This document shows, piece after piece, positions 21,468-32,219 of a DNA stretch of 64,000 nucleotides. The translations under genes were made by a program, and so were the position numbers. The notes under the pieces were generated by a model. That model was given only the letters and a program-made list of their open reading frames with translations, made no database searches and was not told the origin of the DNA. This stretch comes from Chrysophaeum taylorii (Eukaryota > Sar > Pelagophyceae > Pelagomonadales > Pelagomonadaceae), in contig JAQMWT010000014.1 of the NCBI GenBank assembly GCA_029834535.1, forward strand, positions 122,762 through 186,761, in the 5' to 3' direction. Numbering within the stretch: the stretch's first letter is position 1; every line of letters begins with the position of its first letter.

Positions 21468-22299
21468 TTATACCCCAGCGCCGGCAAAATAGACGACGAC
21501 GAAGATGTATGTAATAAGCATCCAAACCAAGGAAGCGTGCTTAGCTAGCAGCTCCTTGGTAGTCGCCTCCATCTCCATTACTGGTGTTTTTTTCGTTTCA
21601 TCACCTGGAGGGGGCTCAGGAGGAGGTCTGTCACCTAAGACGTCCTCCTCAACTTCAGTTTCGTTTTCATCAGCCAAGGCCGTCGCATAACAAACGTCCT
21701 CAGCGGCTTCCAGATGCATATTGACGCATCCCTCATGCGATATGATCTCTCCTTCGACCATAGGGACCTCAGGGTCGATCGATACCAATGGGTCCTTCAC
21801 CAACATACTCCACAGCGACGTGAACTTCGTTCGGCTCTTGTGGGCAATAAGACGAGAAGGATCCTGGTATGACACGAAGATCCGGGTGGAGTGACCGATA
21901 AGGTCGGAGCGCCTGGGCACTCACCAGCGGTACGTCGCACTCAAGCTCCAACAAATACGGCTGGCTAGGAAGAAGGAAGCGTGTATCAGTCACGTACGCA
22001 AAATGCGGAGCGGCGTCTTCCTCCTCCGGACGGCGTTGAGGTTGATCACCCGACTTTTCGGTCATCTCAAGACCGTCATCGCCCAGCAAGGAATCCCCTC
22101 GGTAGGTGCGCTGGTGATTTGCTCTAGAACGAATAGAGCGCAACAAACTGCCATAGCTCCACGGAGGATTGAGTGGCTTCCAGTGCTTGGTATTTCCGTC
22201 ATGTACGGCTAGCTTGGCCGTCGGGAACATCGGCACTACCATCGGAGTCGAATCGAATGCCTCATTGTAGAGGACAACCCCCCGCTTGTCTTGGGGCAA
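21468..22299 (-). pseudogene. Ty3-1 protease-to-RT spacer ORFs
   Basis: Two overlapping frames (22299-21769 and 21920-21468) encode an acidic, Pro-rich spacer and a hydrophobic C-terminus (LVWMLITYIFVVVYFAGAGV). I do not recognise a domain. The interval 20800-21470 is stop-riddled in all frames. Confidence 0.4.
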
Positions 22300-22329
22300 A
22301 TTGGAGGTCCGATTTTTGACAACTCCAAT

Positions 22330-22738
22330 AGTTATTTCGGAGCGTCGAAAAATGGCCGTCTCCGACGTTTAGTCCAAAATAGCACCCAATAGTCGTAGCT
22401 CTCGAGCTCCCAAAAGCAATTGCCCGTTCATTCGTCCTACAAAGAACATCAATAGTGTTGATGTCCCTGGCGCTAAAGAAATCTGGAGGATAATCCTTTC
22501 TCGGACAGCGTTCCCGAACCTCCTGATCCATTCAGAGTACGAGTCGTGGGAAGCGGAAAACGATATATATGACTTTACCGTCACGATCGAGTCTGCTGTA
22601 TAAGCGGTGATCGATATACGGCGAGTCAGCCATGCCGTCTAAGCCGGCAGCGATGACTGAATACGTCGAACCATCTAAAGAAGAGACAGCCGCAGGCACG
22701 TATGTCAAGCAAGCGGATCTCGTCCCGTCGTACTTCAC
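22330..22738 (-). pseudogene. Ty3-1 retropepsin-like protease remnant
   Basis: VIAAGLDGMADSPYIDHRL is a damaged active-site block (DSGA-type, with Gly lost). In a second frame, GQLLLGARELRLLGAILD matches the LLGRDFL--G-ID block near the retropepsin C-terminus. A frameshift lies between them. Confidence 0.5.
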
Positions 22739-22920
22739 TGCCTTTTTTCACGACGATCTGAACCTTGAGCGGTGTTCGGCGCGGTCTGAGGGTAGAAATC
22801 CTCAAAATCCGATGAAATGGGGGGGTAGACAGCGGAACGCTCGGTAAAATCTTCCCTCGGTGGCACTACATCAATAGCAACCACTGTGTCCCGTCTCCCG
22901 AGGATGATTGGATATTCCAA

Positions 22921-25085
22921 TCAGCAGAGTTCGACGCAGAGTTCGACTTCCCTTCCCGAGAGAGCAATTGGTAGGATCTTAGACACTGCAGTACCCTGCC
23001 CCTGTTCCGCCATCCACGCATCTTCAGTGATGATCAAAAAGGAAGGTGGCTCCATGGGCTCACCATGAAAGTAGCCTCCTGCAGAAAAGCTATCATCGTC
23101 ACCCCCAGCATCATCACCGTCAGATACGCTGCCTTCCATGAGCTCAGAGTTCTGAACCGTACAGTGGCCAGAGCGGTTAGCGCTGTCCTGGTCCTCTCCA
23201 AGCACTTCGAGCCATCGAGCGGCGGCTCCATCATTGCGCTGACTAGTGCTCGCTCTCTGTGACTGCTGCTCCCTCGTCGCGTGAGTCGTCTGATGCGCCT
23301 GGCGTATCAAAGACATCGTATTAAGAGCAGTTGTCAAATCTGCTGCGCGGTCTGCGGAGCTGCGGGCTGCTGTTGAACCACCTGCTGCTGAGTGCCTGCA
23401 ACCAACTGCTGTTGAGGGCCTGCGACTACTTGCTGTTGGCCTGCACCTGTGCCCTGTGCTGCTGTAGAGACCGACCACCTGTGGCTGTTGCAAAACGGGT
23501 GGCGTTCTCTGGGTCACTGAAGCCTGTCCTGCTAACAAGGCCTCTCGATACTGCTCCTGACCCTCTGGCGTCGGTGGAAAGCCGGCATTCCTCAACGTTC
23601 GATTGGCACGTCCCTTCCTCTGGGGTTGCCTGTCAGAGGGCAAGTTCCGTTCTCATGGCCAAAAATGCGATTCCTCTCACAGTCAAGCCACGTCGCAACC
23701 ACTTGACGCGAATTGGAGTCAAGTCAATCCCTGGGGGCAGCCAAGGCTCCGAATCAGTAACATAACCGGCCCGCTGTTGCGCTGTTGTTGCTGCTGCTGC
23801 GCCCATTCTTTCCTCGTCCGCGTCGGGCGCTCCTTTTAAATCTTCTCCTTCTCGATTGCATCTTCAATGTTAGCTGCTGGGTTGGCCTCCAGAATCTTGG
23901 AGACTTGAACGGTCAGCTGATTGACATCGTCGAGCGTAAGGTCGGCTGCTTTCACGTGAGGCGAAGCTTGGGCAAGTTCGACGCTTGTCCGCAAACGCTC
24001 AGAATTGAGCCCCGCGATAAAATGCGACCGAAACGAGGCGGGATCAATATTGCGCCCTGATGCTGCTCGCCATTGCCCAAACTTCTGGACCCACTTACTG
24101 ATATATTTGGAGAGTGGCAAATTACCTTGTTTGTGATTGAACCATTCCTTCTCCAGTTCCGCAGCCGTAGCTCGAGGTGGGCAAGGGAGCAACAACGCCT
24201 CTTGAATGGCGTTCAAGCAATCCTCATTGTGCTTGCACAAATCGGCTTTCGTAATAAGCCCGCGCCGGAATCGCCAACACATAAGCGGCCGTTCCTCTTC
24301 TAATTTCCGGTAGACATCCACGGGCGCCAGCTGGTAATCTCCTTGTATCATATTCATTGCAATCGACGGCCCGTCCCACCTGTCCTCAATCATACGTCGT
24401 AATTGCCGAAACCACGTATCTACCTCATCGCGCGTCTTGACGACTTGGCCTGAAATGGGCACGAAAGGAATCCGAACCATTCCGGCGCCCCCCTTCTTGA
24501 TGTTGAGCATCGCATCTGTGTCGAGAGAACGGACCAAGTCGGGCTCGGAATGCCGCCGCGGAGTAGGCTCTGGTCGTCTCCGCGGTGGGGGGTCGTCTGA
24601 AAGTGCCGAAATGGCGTCGTCTTCTCTTTCGGGCGTGACGCGAGCAATATCCGGAGAGGCTGGCCGTGCCTCTCGAACTCGTTCGGACTCCTCAATCATC
24701 CGGCGGAAACGCTCGTTCTCGAGCCGCTGTCGTTCCGCCTCAAATCGTTGGTGGTCGGCTTCGCGACGGCTGCGCGATACCTCCCCCGTGAGAGTCGATC
24801 CATTTGTGTTTGGAAAAACTCAAACCGCTCATTGATCCTCTGTAGCAACTCGGAGTCCATTTCGATTTTTCTTTCTCCAGCGTCGGCTGTAGTCACGGGC
24901 GGTGGTACAGGAGGCGCGCTCGCCTCTGGTCCACGAGTCGCCGCGGGAACTCCCGGGTCCGATCGAGGCCGTCCCGTAGTACTCGTAGCACGTTCGTGTG
25001 CACGTACAGGCGTGGATGTCGGTCCACTCCCGGTAGAAGCTGCAGACGCTGGTCTTGAGGTCGCGCCCGATGCGGCTTTGCGCAC
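22921..25085 (-). pseudogene. Ty3-1 gag region
   Basis: Three minus-strand frames are chained by frame changes: 25085-24696 (Pro/Ala-rich, then a helical ELLQRINERFEFFQTQM), 24699-23836 and 23643-22921. The second holds the Ty3 gag core, with TWFRQLRRMIEDRWD, WFNHKQGNLPLSKYISKW and FRSHFIAGLNSERLR. The third is Gln-rich. No CCHC zinc knuckle is visible. Confidence 0.75.
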
Positions 25086-25142
25086 TCAACCGCTGCGCAC
25101 CGATTCGCCGCCGAAAACGGAGAATCGATAGTCAACCACGGG

Positions 25143-25363
25143 TGATACCACCACACGCCCGATCTCAGCGTATACGCTCACGCCATCACGAGATCAGACA
25201 ATTATTTTGAGGGTAATAGCAAGAAGCAATACGATTCTTGGTACATTGGTTTCAGTGGAATAGCAGGTAGGAAGGTGACACCCCACACAATTGCAAGGTC
25301 AGTACCAGAGCAACAAGCAAGGTAAGAGGAAAGTAACAAGCAGGGATGGGCGTTACTGCCACA
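25143..25363 (-). repeat. 5' LTR of Ty3 element 1
   Basis: 221 bp, the partner of 16479-16688. Shared blocks include ACAATTATTTTGAGGGTAAT and GTCAGTACCAGAGCAACAAG. Confidence 0.85.
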
Positions 25364-25539
25364 GATATTCTCAGACATCATGCCTAATAAAGGCGCAAAT
25401 GCGAGTTGAATGCGCAGAATCTTCTTAATTATCATATACTTATTGGCATTCCCCACGTTCCCGGCAGTCCTAATGCCTGTAACGAATCGACGGGATTCTA
25501 TGTAATCGCAGGGGCCTACAGAAAGGCCAAGTGGCGGTC

Positions 25540-25910
25540 TCATTAAAGACGTCGAGAGCGACGGCCTTGTGAAAAACGGGTCAGGAAAGCATTATGAAAT
25601 ACGTCGTCGAAGCCAAAGAGAAGCCCGCTATGGTCCGTTAAGATGTCTTTAGACCCGCCGTTTTCCAGCTTTTTAACCAGCGATATGTGGATTATGAAAA
25701 AAAGAAGCTGCCTCCAGCTTAGGGTGATATCATAGCGACATGAAGTGCGCTCTTGTTAACTACAAGAAGGGGAGTGGGTTTGGCATTTTCCCCGCAACCG
25801 ACGATGGCAGGATGTGGAGCAAGTAATGGCCTATCAAACCAAGAAGCCTCATCAGCTGCTGCGCTAGCTGCGACGACTTCTGCTTCCATAGCGCATTTTG
25901 CTATCAACTT
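25540..25910 (-). pseudogene. Copia RNase H C-terminal fragment
   Basis: The minus frame contains CAMEAEVVAASAAADEASWF, which matches the copia S-x-EAEY-A-S-A--E--W block. VVNKSALHVA follows, corresponding to DN-SAI-LA. It is cut short on the left by the Ty3-1 LTR, so it predates or flanks that insertion. Confidence 0.55.
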
Positions 25911-26025
25911 TTGGCGCTTTTGGGATTAGACAACCAGCGAAATTAGTGAAATTCATCATAATGACTGAATATTAATTAAGTGTTGAATAAAATGTCTCAA
26001 GCCTTCGGTGCCTAGCGGAACTGCA

Positions 26026-26615
26026 TCGTCGCCTCGAAGTCCGTCTCTGCTCGCGCCAAGCGCCTCGTCTACGTCTCGCTCGTCCTGGTCATCCTCCTTC
26101 ACGGTGCGGAATCGTGGTGCCTCACCGAGGTCCTGTTCCGCCGGCTGCGGTGCTTCCACGCGCAGTGCGCCCGCTTCATGTGTCGTGTGACCCGGAAGCA
26201 CACCTGGCTCCACCACATCTCAACGGAGATCCTGCTGCGGCGCCTCGGCCTCGAGTCCATCGACGTCTACGTCACGCGCCGCTAGCTCCGCTGGGCCGGT
26301 CACGTCGCCCGCATGCCCTTCTCCGGACTCCCTCGCAAGATGCTCTCGTCTTGGGTCCGCTCCAAGCGCCCACCGGGGGCTCCGCAGATGACGTACGGGA
26401 GGACGCTCGCCAAGGCACTCCGGAAATGCGACATCCCCTTCAACTCGTGGCACGACCTCGCACAAGACCGCGCGCAGTGGCGGTCCTCCATCAACGCCTT
26501 TTCATCCCTCGCCTCTACCCCAACTGTGTGATTTTGCTCTGTGATCCTGGACCGGCTCCTGCCGGCCCAGCCTGGCTCCCATGCCCGGGAGAGGTCCGAA
26601 GTTAGTTAGTTAGTT
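26026..26615 (+). mobile_element. LINE 3' end: reverse-transcriptase C-terminus and (TTAG)n tail
   Basis: The plus-strand frame from about 26029 encodes the familiar LINE post-RT segment: LLHGAESWCLT, LRRLGLESIDVYVTRR, LRWAGHVARMP, then a Cys-free Arg/Lys stretch and DRAQWRSS. One in-frame TAG sits at 26283-26285. After the coding part comes a 3' UTR with a CTCCC...GGGAG hairpin, and the element ends in GTTAGTTAGTTAGTT. The 5' portion is missing (truncation is usual for LINEs). Confidence 0.85.
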
Positions 26616-26616
26616 G

Positions 26617-27603
26617 AATACAAGTGCAGGCCAGTAAGTTCACCTAGTCCCAATCTCTAACCCCAGTAAGTTCACCTGGTCCCAGTAAGTTTCATATAAG
26701 TTCACATGGTCAGTAAGTTCACCTACCTCACACCAACTCCTTTGAGCTCGTCGCTCTCGCCTCCGCCAATCTAAGCTGCTTTGATCCGCACGCGCCGCCA
26801 ACCTTTGAGTTTACTCTAAAAGTCCTTTACTCTAAAAACCCCAGTATGTTCACCTGGTCCCAGTAAGTTCACCTGGTCACTCAGTTCACCTAGTCCCAAT
26901 CTCAAACCCCAGTAAGTTCACGTGGTCACAGTAAGTTCACCTATAGTGCGCGTGTAGACACCGGGAGGGGGCTTATCGGTATTGCGCAGCACGTGTGGGG
27001 TAGGGTGGAGTCGTCGACCCAGATGAGTATATCCTCGGGGATGCCGATCGACAGAGAGCCACGTAGAGCTGGACGTGGCAGAAGACGGGTTTGGGCAAAA
27101 GGACGCCGACCTCGCGGGGCGTCTGGCCCTGGCTCTTGTTTATCGTTTGGCGTAGGCGGGCCTTAAGGGATACAGGTTGGAGGAGCCTCGGTGACAACGA
27201 CACGATCGATCATGTATCAGGTACCGTTGCAGTGGCCGTGCGACGGGTCGAGGTTTCGAAGACCTTAAGCTCGCGATCAAAGTCAGCATGCCGTTGGTTG
27301 TCAGGGAGTCGAAAACTCGACTGTAAAGAGCGAGGCGTCGTCTTTCGACCCAACCTAGTCGGCCGAAAAGAACTCCGACGCCTCGTCTCCGGGAAAAAAA
27401 GGCCGCGGTCATGCGCGCGTTGTCAGCATCGACAACATCGTTTCGACGGGGCGTGAGAATGGCGCGCTGAAAGAGCCGCCGCGGGTCGTGGAAATAGTCT
27501 GCGAGGTCGCCGTAGACGGCTTGGAGGATCACTGTCTGGCTCTCGCGCCTACCTGATCCTTACTCTCGCGCCTACCTGATCCTTACCCTAAATCGAGGGA
27601 CAA

Positions 27604-27638
<35 letters not shown>

Positions 27639-27660
27639 AACATCTGTCGATTAGTAGTTA
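26617..27660 (-). mobile_element. Helitron-like element fragment, copy B
   Basis: Copy B has the same ends and order as copy A: a left block of CAGTAAGTTCACCT-type repeats, a helicase C-terminus on the minus strand, and a right (CAGA)n tract ending in CATCTGTCGATTAGTAGTTA. It begins 2 bp after the LINE tail. It lacks the 300-bp insertion of copy A and is not bracketed by the 25-bp inverted repeat. Confidence 0.6.
26960..27532 (-). pseudogene. PIF1-type Helitron helicase C-terminal fragment (copy B)
   Basis: QRAILTPRRNDVVDADNARM (about 27400-27460) and RQTINKSQGQTPREVGVL (about 27100-27150) are the last helicase blocks. A frameshift separates them, near the same place as in copy A, so the lesion probably predates the duplication. 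Confidence 0.75.
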
Positions 27661-28103
27661 GGAAAATGGGTGATTGAAAGACCATTACTACTGTAACCAT
27701 TGGACGAAAAGTCCAATGAATCGTTTGGAATTTTCCTTAGGGTATTAGTGTACAAATGTGCCGTAGACGCTGCTACTCAGGATTGTACATGCCCTGGCAG
27801 CATTCGTTGCTCAGCAATTTATCCCGACTTAACCAGACGATTGCTTCAAGGGATATAGAGGGTTTTTTCTTATCGATAAAGCGACGAAAGCGATTTCTCC
27901 CTGCACCGACGCCGTCGCGCAGCGCATTGGTAGCAGTTCCAGAATACCAGAGTGCCTATATATCTCTCGCTACTATTGCCTATATCTCTCGTCATTATTG
28001 TTCTAAAGAAGTTCTCTTTTTTCTTAGGACACGAGCAGGCTCGTAATGCCCGTAGTCGGCCAGGAACGGGGCGAAGTCCGCGATCTTTTGCTCGGCTTAT
28101 TAT
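27661..28103. other. Intergenic; no gene seen
   Basis: A small perfect hairpin (CATTGGAC / GTCCAATG, 5-nt loop) lies near 27697-27718. Nothing else is recognisable. Confidence 0.4.
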
Positions 28104-28208
28104 TTGCTTACTTACTTTTCTGGGCTGGTCGGGAGTAGCCTACTTCCCACGCAATGGGCTGGCCTCTAGTTAGTTAGTTAGTTCCTTGCTTACTTACCTG
28201 GGCTGGTC
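28104..28208 (+). mobile_element. 55-bp 5'-truncated retroposon tail with flanking duplication
   Basis: A 55-bp insert (28131-28185) ending in CTAGTTAGTTAGTTAGTT is flanked by direct repeats TTGCTTACTTAC...CTGGGCTGGTC at 28104-28130 and 28186-28208 (a 4-bp TTTT difference). This is what a severely truncated LINE insertion with a TTAG tail and a long target-site duplication would leave. Confidence 0.55.
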
Positions 28209-28646
28209 CGAACCCTCTTTGAATTCCGACTAGACGTTTAGGGAGGGCGTTCTCCACCCAGTGTCGGTCGTATGGCCGCCGTGATATTTTTTGAGGGTCG
28301 AGGATGTCTTGAAGGGGACACATGGGGCTAGGTATGTTTCGGACAGGAGCCGACCAAAAGCGCAGTCTCAGAGGCGCTTTACACTGGAGGTTCAGCTCGC
28401 ACTTGCTTTGAACGTGAAAAGTGTCAGCGTTCGGCCGGCTCAACGCCGATGGCGCAAACGTCGCCGAGCGCGGGCGGTCCGGCCAAGAGGGTGACCATGT
28501 TTTCGTCTTTGTGCTGCTTTCGTCGTCGTCCTGTTCCCAGCTCTGTCCTAGAGTTCTTCGACGCCGTCGGCTTAGCTTGCTTGATTTGCGTATAGGAATT
28601 GTCTACAATAGCGGGCCCAGTTTTCTAGTTGCCATATAGCTCTAGG

Positions 28647-29003
28647 CTGATCGCCGACTGCGGTTGCGATGGAGGACGGTGCCTCATGAATCCTGAGCCT
28701 TGCGAGGGCATCCGCCCTCCCGGCGTAGGTTGGCACCTATTCGCCTCCCGGGCGGGCCGGTTGGCAGCCGGAACGTTCGCAGTGGGACGGGGTATGGCCG
28801 GGGGGCGAAGACGGAAGGTTATCGACGAGTTGGTTGTCAGTCACATCGCGGTCTCCTCGTCGCATGGCGACAAGCTTGATGGTCACTCTCCGCCGACCGA
28901 CCTTTCGGCGCTTCTCGTCTACAGGCCCGTGATTCCGGACTGGCTGCTGTCGGTCCGGCCTGGCTCCCATGCTCGGGAGAGGTCTGAAGTTAGTTAGTTT
29001 GTT
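28647..29003 (+). mobile_element. SINE-like non-autonomous retroposon, copy 1
   Basis: A unit of about 355 bp starts CTGATCGCCGAC and ends in (TTAG)n. It is flanked by a 13-bp target-site duplication with one mismatch (28634-28646 and 29004-29016, ATATAGCT-TAGG). Its last 60 bp match the LINE 3' UTR at 26540-26600, including the CTCCC...GGGAG hairpin. The second full copy (50021-50380) starts at the same base, so this is a real 5' end and not random truncation. I find no Pol III box B in the head. An ORF spans it by chance. Confidence 0.75.
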
Positions 29004-29016
29004 ATATAGCTATAGG

Positions 29017-29443
29017 CCCCGACCGCCGTCGAAGTTCGATCAGTTGGGGGAGGCTCGCGCGTCGCAGCATCAACGTCTCGCTTCCGCCGAACGACGATCC
29101 TTTTTTTTATTTTACATTGTCTTAGGGAAAACGTTCAAGAATTGATAGCTGAATCGGCAGACTCTTCAGTGCACTTGGCGTTGCCCTTAAGTACCGATCC
29201 CGGTTCCGTGCTAATGATGACCGCGCCCCTGCGCCTCGAACCGCCAAAGACCCGCGCAACTTGGTATGCTCAACAACCGACCCGATCTTGACACACTTAA
29301 AGAAGAAAAGCTCCTCATACCGCCCCTGCCCGATCCTTCCTCGTCATTTGCGTGGGTCCTTATTTGTCCAGCATACGTCCCACCATTGCTTATCAATTCA
29401 CGAATGCCCCACAGAGACTGACAGGGATTTTGCGCAAGCTGCA
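29017..29443. other. Intergenic; no gene seen
   Basis: The stretch contains a T-run (about 29100-29115) and short ORFs without recognisable content. Confidence 0.4.
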
Positions 29444-29850
29444 AGGCTCTTTGCTTCAATGCCAAAGAGACGAAGGGCATTTTTGCGCGAGTGCTGGCGT
29501 AGAAAAGGTTCTTGATGAACCACCAACAGGCTTAAGATGCGTGCGCGGCGCTCAGGACGTGAGGCGTGGTCGAGGGTGGTCGGGGTAGTAAGCCAACTAA
29601 AGCGGAAAGGCCTACCTCGGCCGCGGACCTTGTGGCGTCGAAGAATGAGGAGCCGGGGGCTGTCGACAAGGACACGGACACTTGCGGTGGCGTGGTTGGG
29701 GGAGGCGAGATCGACGGTGCTCTCCAACACGTGCTACTACCACTTGAAGGGCTCTCCCGCGACGAACGCGCACTCACATCTTAAGACGCGATCATACGGC
29801 CTGGCAACTTGGTTCAGCAATAGGCACCGGGAGTCGTCGAGCTTGAGCTT
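29444..29850 (-). pseudogene. Decayed partial copy of the CRAL-TRIO gene found at 44785-45690
   Basis: The minus strand aligns base by base with the C-terminal half of the 45-kb gene. GATCGCGTCTTAAGATG corresponds to GATCGCGTCCTAAGATG, and NHATASVRVLVD corresponds to DHATAKVCVLVD. APGSSFFDATRSAA corresponds to APGSSLFDAARSAA, and ACWWFIKNLFYASTRAK to ACWWFIKNLLDANTRAK. Two stops replace the WW pair, a few-base deletion follows the VLVD block, and the YPGRLGHVYVLG block is scrambled. Only about residues 160-300 of the parent are represented. It is in inverted orientation, 15 kb away. Confidence 0.85.
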
Positions 29851-31490
29851 GTCCTTTCAATCTACGAAAACTTTCACAATCATATTTACGCGTATTTCGG
29901 CCGAGGTGGTTGGTTCTTCGTCACCCATTCCTCATACATCGCACACACAGTGATATACTGAGCAAGCACCCAATTTACACGGATGAAACGATGATTATCA
30001 CGCAGCCACATTTCACGCAGTCGTCAGCTTGTTGTTTTGACTTCCTCGGGCAACTTATCGACTACGGCAATTTGAGATTCGAGCGCGAGATCAATTTCGC
30101 AGTAGAATCCGACGCGGTCTGGCTTAGACGCATAAACGGTGATAAACTCCACACCCTTCTCATACGCGTGTTACTATTCGTCTGCGTCGGATATGTTCGG
30201 CGACGACGGAGGTCTTCGTACGGAGAGTCATGGCTGTCCACGAGACACACCACCCTTAGTGTCGCGCACCGTGTCGCATTGCCCCTTGCCGCAGAAATAG
30301 TGCTTTAGAATCGCTACAGCATGGGTCGAACTCGATCCGGCACTCAATGCCGAGCGACGTAGTTCCCGTCACCAATGTGGACGACGTCCGTCGTCGCGAC
30401 TCTGCATGAAGTCGCCAATGTTATCTCGCCGTTTTTGTCCATGTCGATTGCTGATAATGCTGTCGCATACAGGTGCAACATTTTCTCGCCGTCGGCGGTC
30501 CCGTGCCACCAGAGCGCCTCTAGAGCCCTCCTTTGTAATCTACAACTACTACCTTTACGTTTCTGCCGTAGAAGAGTGCAGCTCTGAGGGGACTCGAGGA
30601 GAATCCGAAGGACGGCCTCGCGTGGCGACTACGTACATCGCGGTCATTTTGTTTCCCAGTGAAGACTCTAACCAAAGATGCTGGTGTGTGACGCGACCGC
30701 GCCTCTACGACCAACACGGCCGAAGTACTAGTAAATGGCTCACCGAGGATCACTATTCGGTCCTTTAAACCGGTGGTGTCTCTCTTACGGAGAATGCGGT
30801 GAGTTGTTTGACGCACTTCGGTACCCTCAGACATGCATGCTGGCGGGTGCATGAAAGAGCCTTCAAACACATAATGACTCGACCACACCGCACGGAAATA
30901 AAAAGTCGCCCCTGTAAAGAACGCGCACCTTACAGACAAGGACGGAGTCATATGCGCGTTCGCGCACAAAAATCGGCGTGGGGACAAGCAACGGACCGGG
31001 GCAGTGTTGAGGTTTTTACTCGTGCAGTCAAGCGGGTCCTACTCGCGCGTCGACCGTATGACATAAATCCTGGCGCGGTCGTCGCGGCGGTCTCGAGCGG
31101 ATCGAAATGCTGCGAGGGTGTGCTGACCCGCTGTCGCGAGCCTCGTAACCGCCGCCACTGTCTCGCTGCACGTTGTGGTGAATATTCCGGAGGTTCGTAG
31201 TGCGCCAGGAGCTCGGATAAGGCAGCGCGCTCGTCGGCTTACGTAGCCTGAGTTTAGAATGCATTGCACCGGCGTGACGCAGTGGGGGGGGGGGCGTCTA
31301 GCGACACGATCACTAGAATCACGAGCAGGCACCATTAACGGGTCTAGACGGGCGTGGTTGTTGCCACCAGGAATTCGAGAAACAAAGTTTTCGGATGATT
31401 TACTCTTGAACTTGAAAAATGCTTCAAGCACAGTGATACTTCTTTTGTACTTGGAGGTAGTTCAAAATAAAGCAAGGTTGAGACTCGAAG
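29851..31490. other. Stop-interrupted coding relics, no intact gene
   Basis: On the minus strand at about 29880-30310 a protein-like frame is broken by stops. Segments include HYFCGKGQCDTVRDTKGG, EKGVEFITVYASKPDRVGFY and REMWLRDNHRFIRVNWVL. I do not recognise the family. A second minus frame at 30520-30987 (no ATG) is also protein-like. A G-run lies at 31284-31293. Confidence 0.35.
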
Positions 31491-32219
31491 ATGAAAGCGG
31501 CCCTTGTTGTTGCAACTTTGTGTGCGGCGACCGACCCTCACGTGCGCGATCGGCCACTCTCAGACTTGCTGGAAAACCAAGGCACCTTGAACGACCCCCC
31601 GCTGTTCTTTCCACCCGCTCCGGACATCATCGGGTATGCCAATAATATAGATATTTTTGCTCTCTTCGACTACGCGGGCGTTATCGACAACTGGCTCGTG
31701 TCCGAGACAGGACAAGGCGTTGGCACGACCATTCAAGGAACGCTCGTTGAACGCAGCGTTGTGTTGATGTGTGTCGAGTGAAAATGAACGTAGGTCGAGC
31801 GGGACCGCCACGATGGGAAGGTGGAGGTCATCGCAGAACTCTATGCCACAAATGCCGTGGGGTTTGCGCAAGATTTGCAGGAGTTAGCCGCCGCCAATTT
31901 TGATTTCTTGAGTGTCGATCCTATTTTTGGGAACTTTTTCCACCACGTTGCTGAGGGTGCTGACCCAGCGCTCGGGCATTCGTATTCCAGGTGGAATTTC
32001 ACAATGCGTGAGAAAAATGCCCCGATCCCGGACATTTTGGAGATTCGCGACAACGAGGCTACGTACCAGCCGGCCAATTTCATCTTTACGTGGACCTCGA
32101 TTTTTGGGGGTCAGCGTATCGATGTCGAAGACCAGTGGTCTTTTGTTCTGAATGAAACGGACGGCACCTACTCCGCGGTGAGCTCGGTCGAAGAAATCAC
32201 CATTGTCGATGTGACGTAA
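31491..32219 (+). CDS. Predicted secreted small protein, NTF2/SnoaL-like, one 48-nt intron
   Basis: Joining 31491-31745 to 31794-32219 gives 226 residues. The intron is 31746-31793 (GTTGAACG...CGTAG, phase 0); without splicing the frame stops after 96 codons. Residues 1-13 (MKAALVVATLCAA) are a signal peptide. The body has a helix-rich first half with FALFDYAGVIDNWLV and ends in strands FIFTWTSIFGGQRIDVEDQW, SFVLNETDG and SSVEEITIV. This is a pattern seen in NTF2-like/SnoaL-like cone-fold proteins. Catalytic residues cannot be judged. An alternative reading is a frameshifted pseudogene, but the clean GT-AG boundaries and restored frame favour a gene. Confidence 0.6.
31746..31793 (+). other. 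48-nt GT-AG spliceosomal intron
   Basis: The donor is GTTGAACG and the acceptor CGTAG. It removes two in-frame stops and is in phase 0. The bases after the acceptor (GTCGAGCG) echo the donor (GTTGAACG), which may reflect its origin by a short duplication. Confidence 0.55.

Larger units (their letters stand above)
16479..25363 (-). mobile_element. Ty3/gypsy LTR retrotransposon 1 (nearly complete, decayed)
   Basis: Both LTRs are present, and the domains lie on the minus strand in Ty3 order: gag, protease, reverse transcriptase, RNase H, integrase. A polypurine tract (GTAGGGGGCTCC on the minus strand) abuts the 3' LTR, which starts TGTGGC. A primer-binding candidate (TGGTTGACTATC) lies just inside the 5' LTR. 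No matching target-site duplication is found. LTR divergence, frameshifts in gag and integrase and a damaged protease mark it as old. It abuts a copia fragment on the right. Confidence 0.9.

Noticed and set aside
28629-28997. 122-codon plus ORF spanning SINE-like copy 1
   Set aside because: The second copy breaks the frame after 56 shared codons, and no domain is visible.
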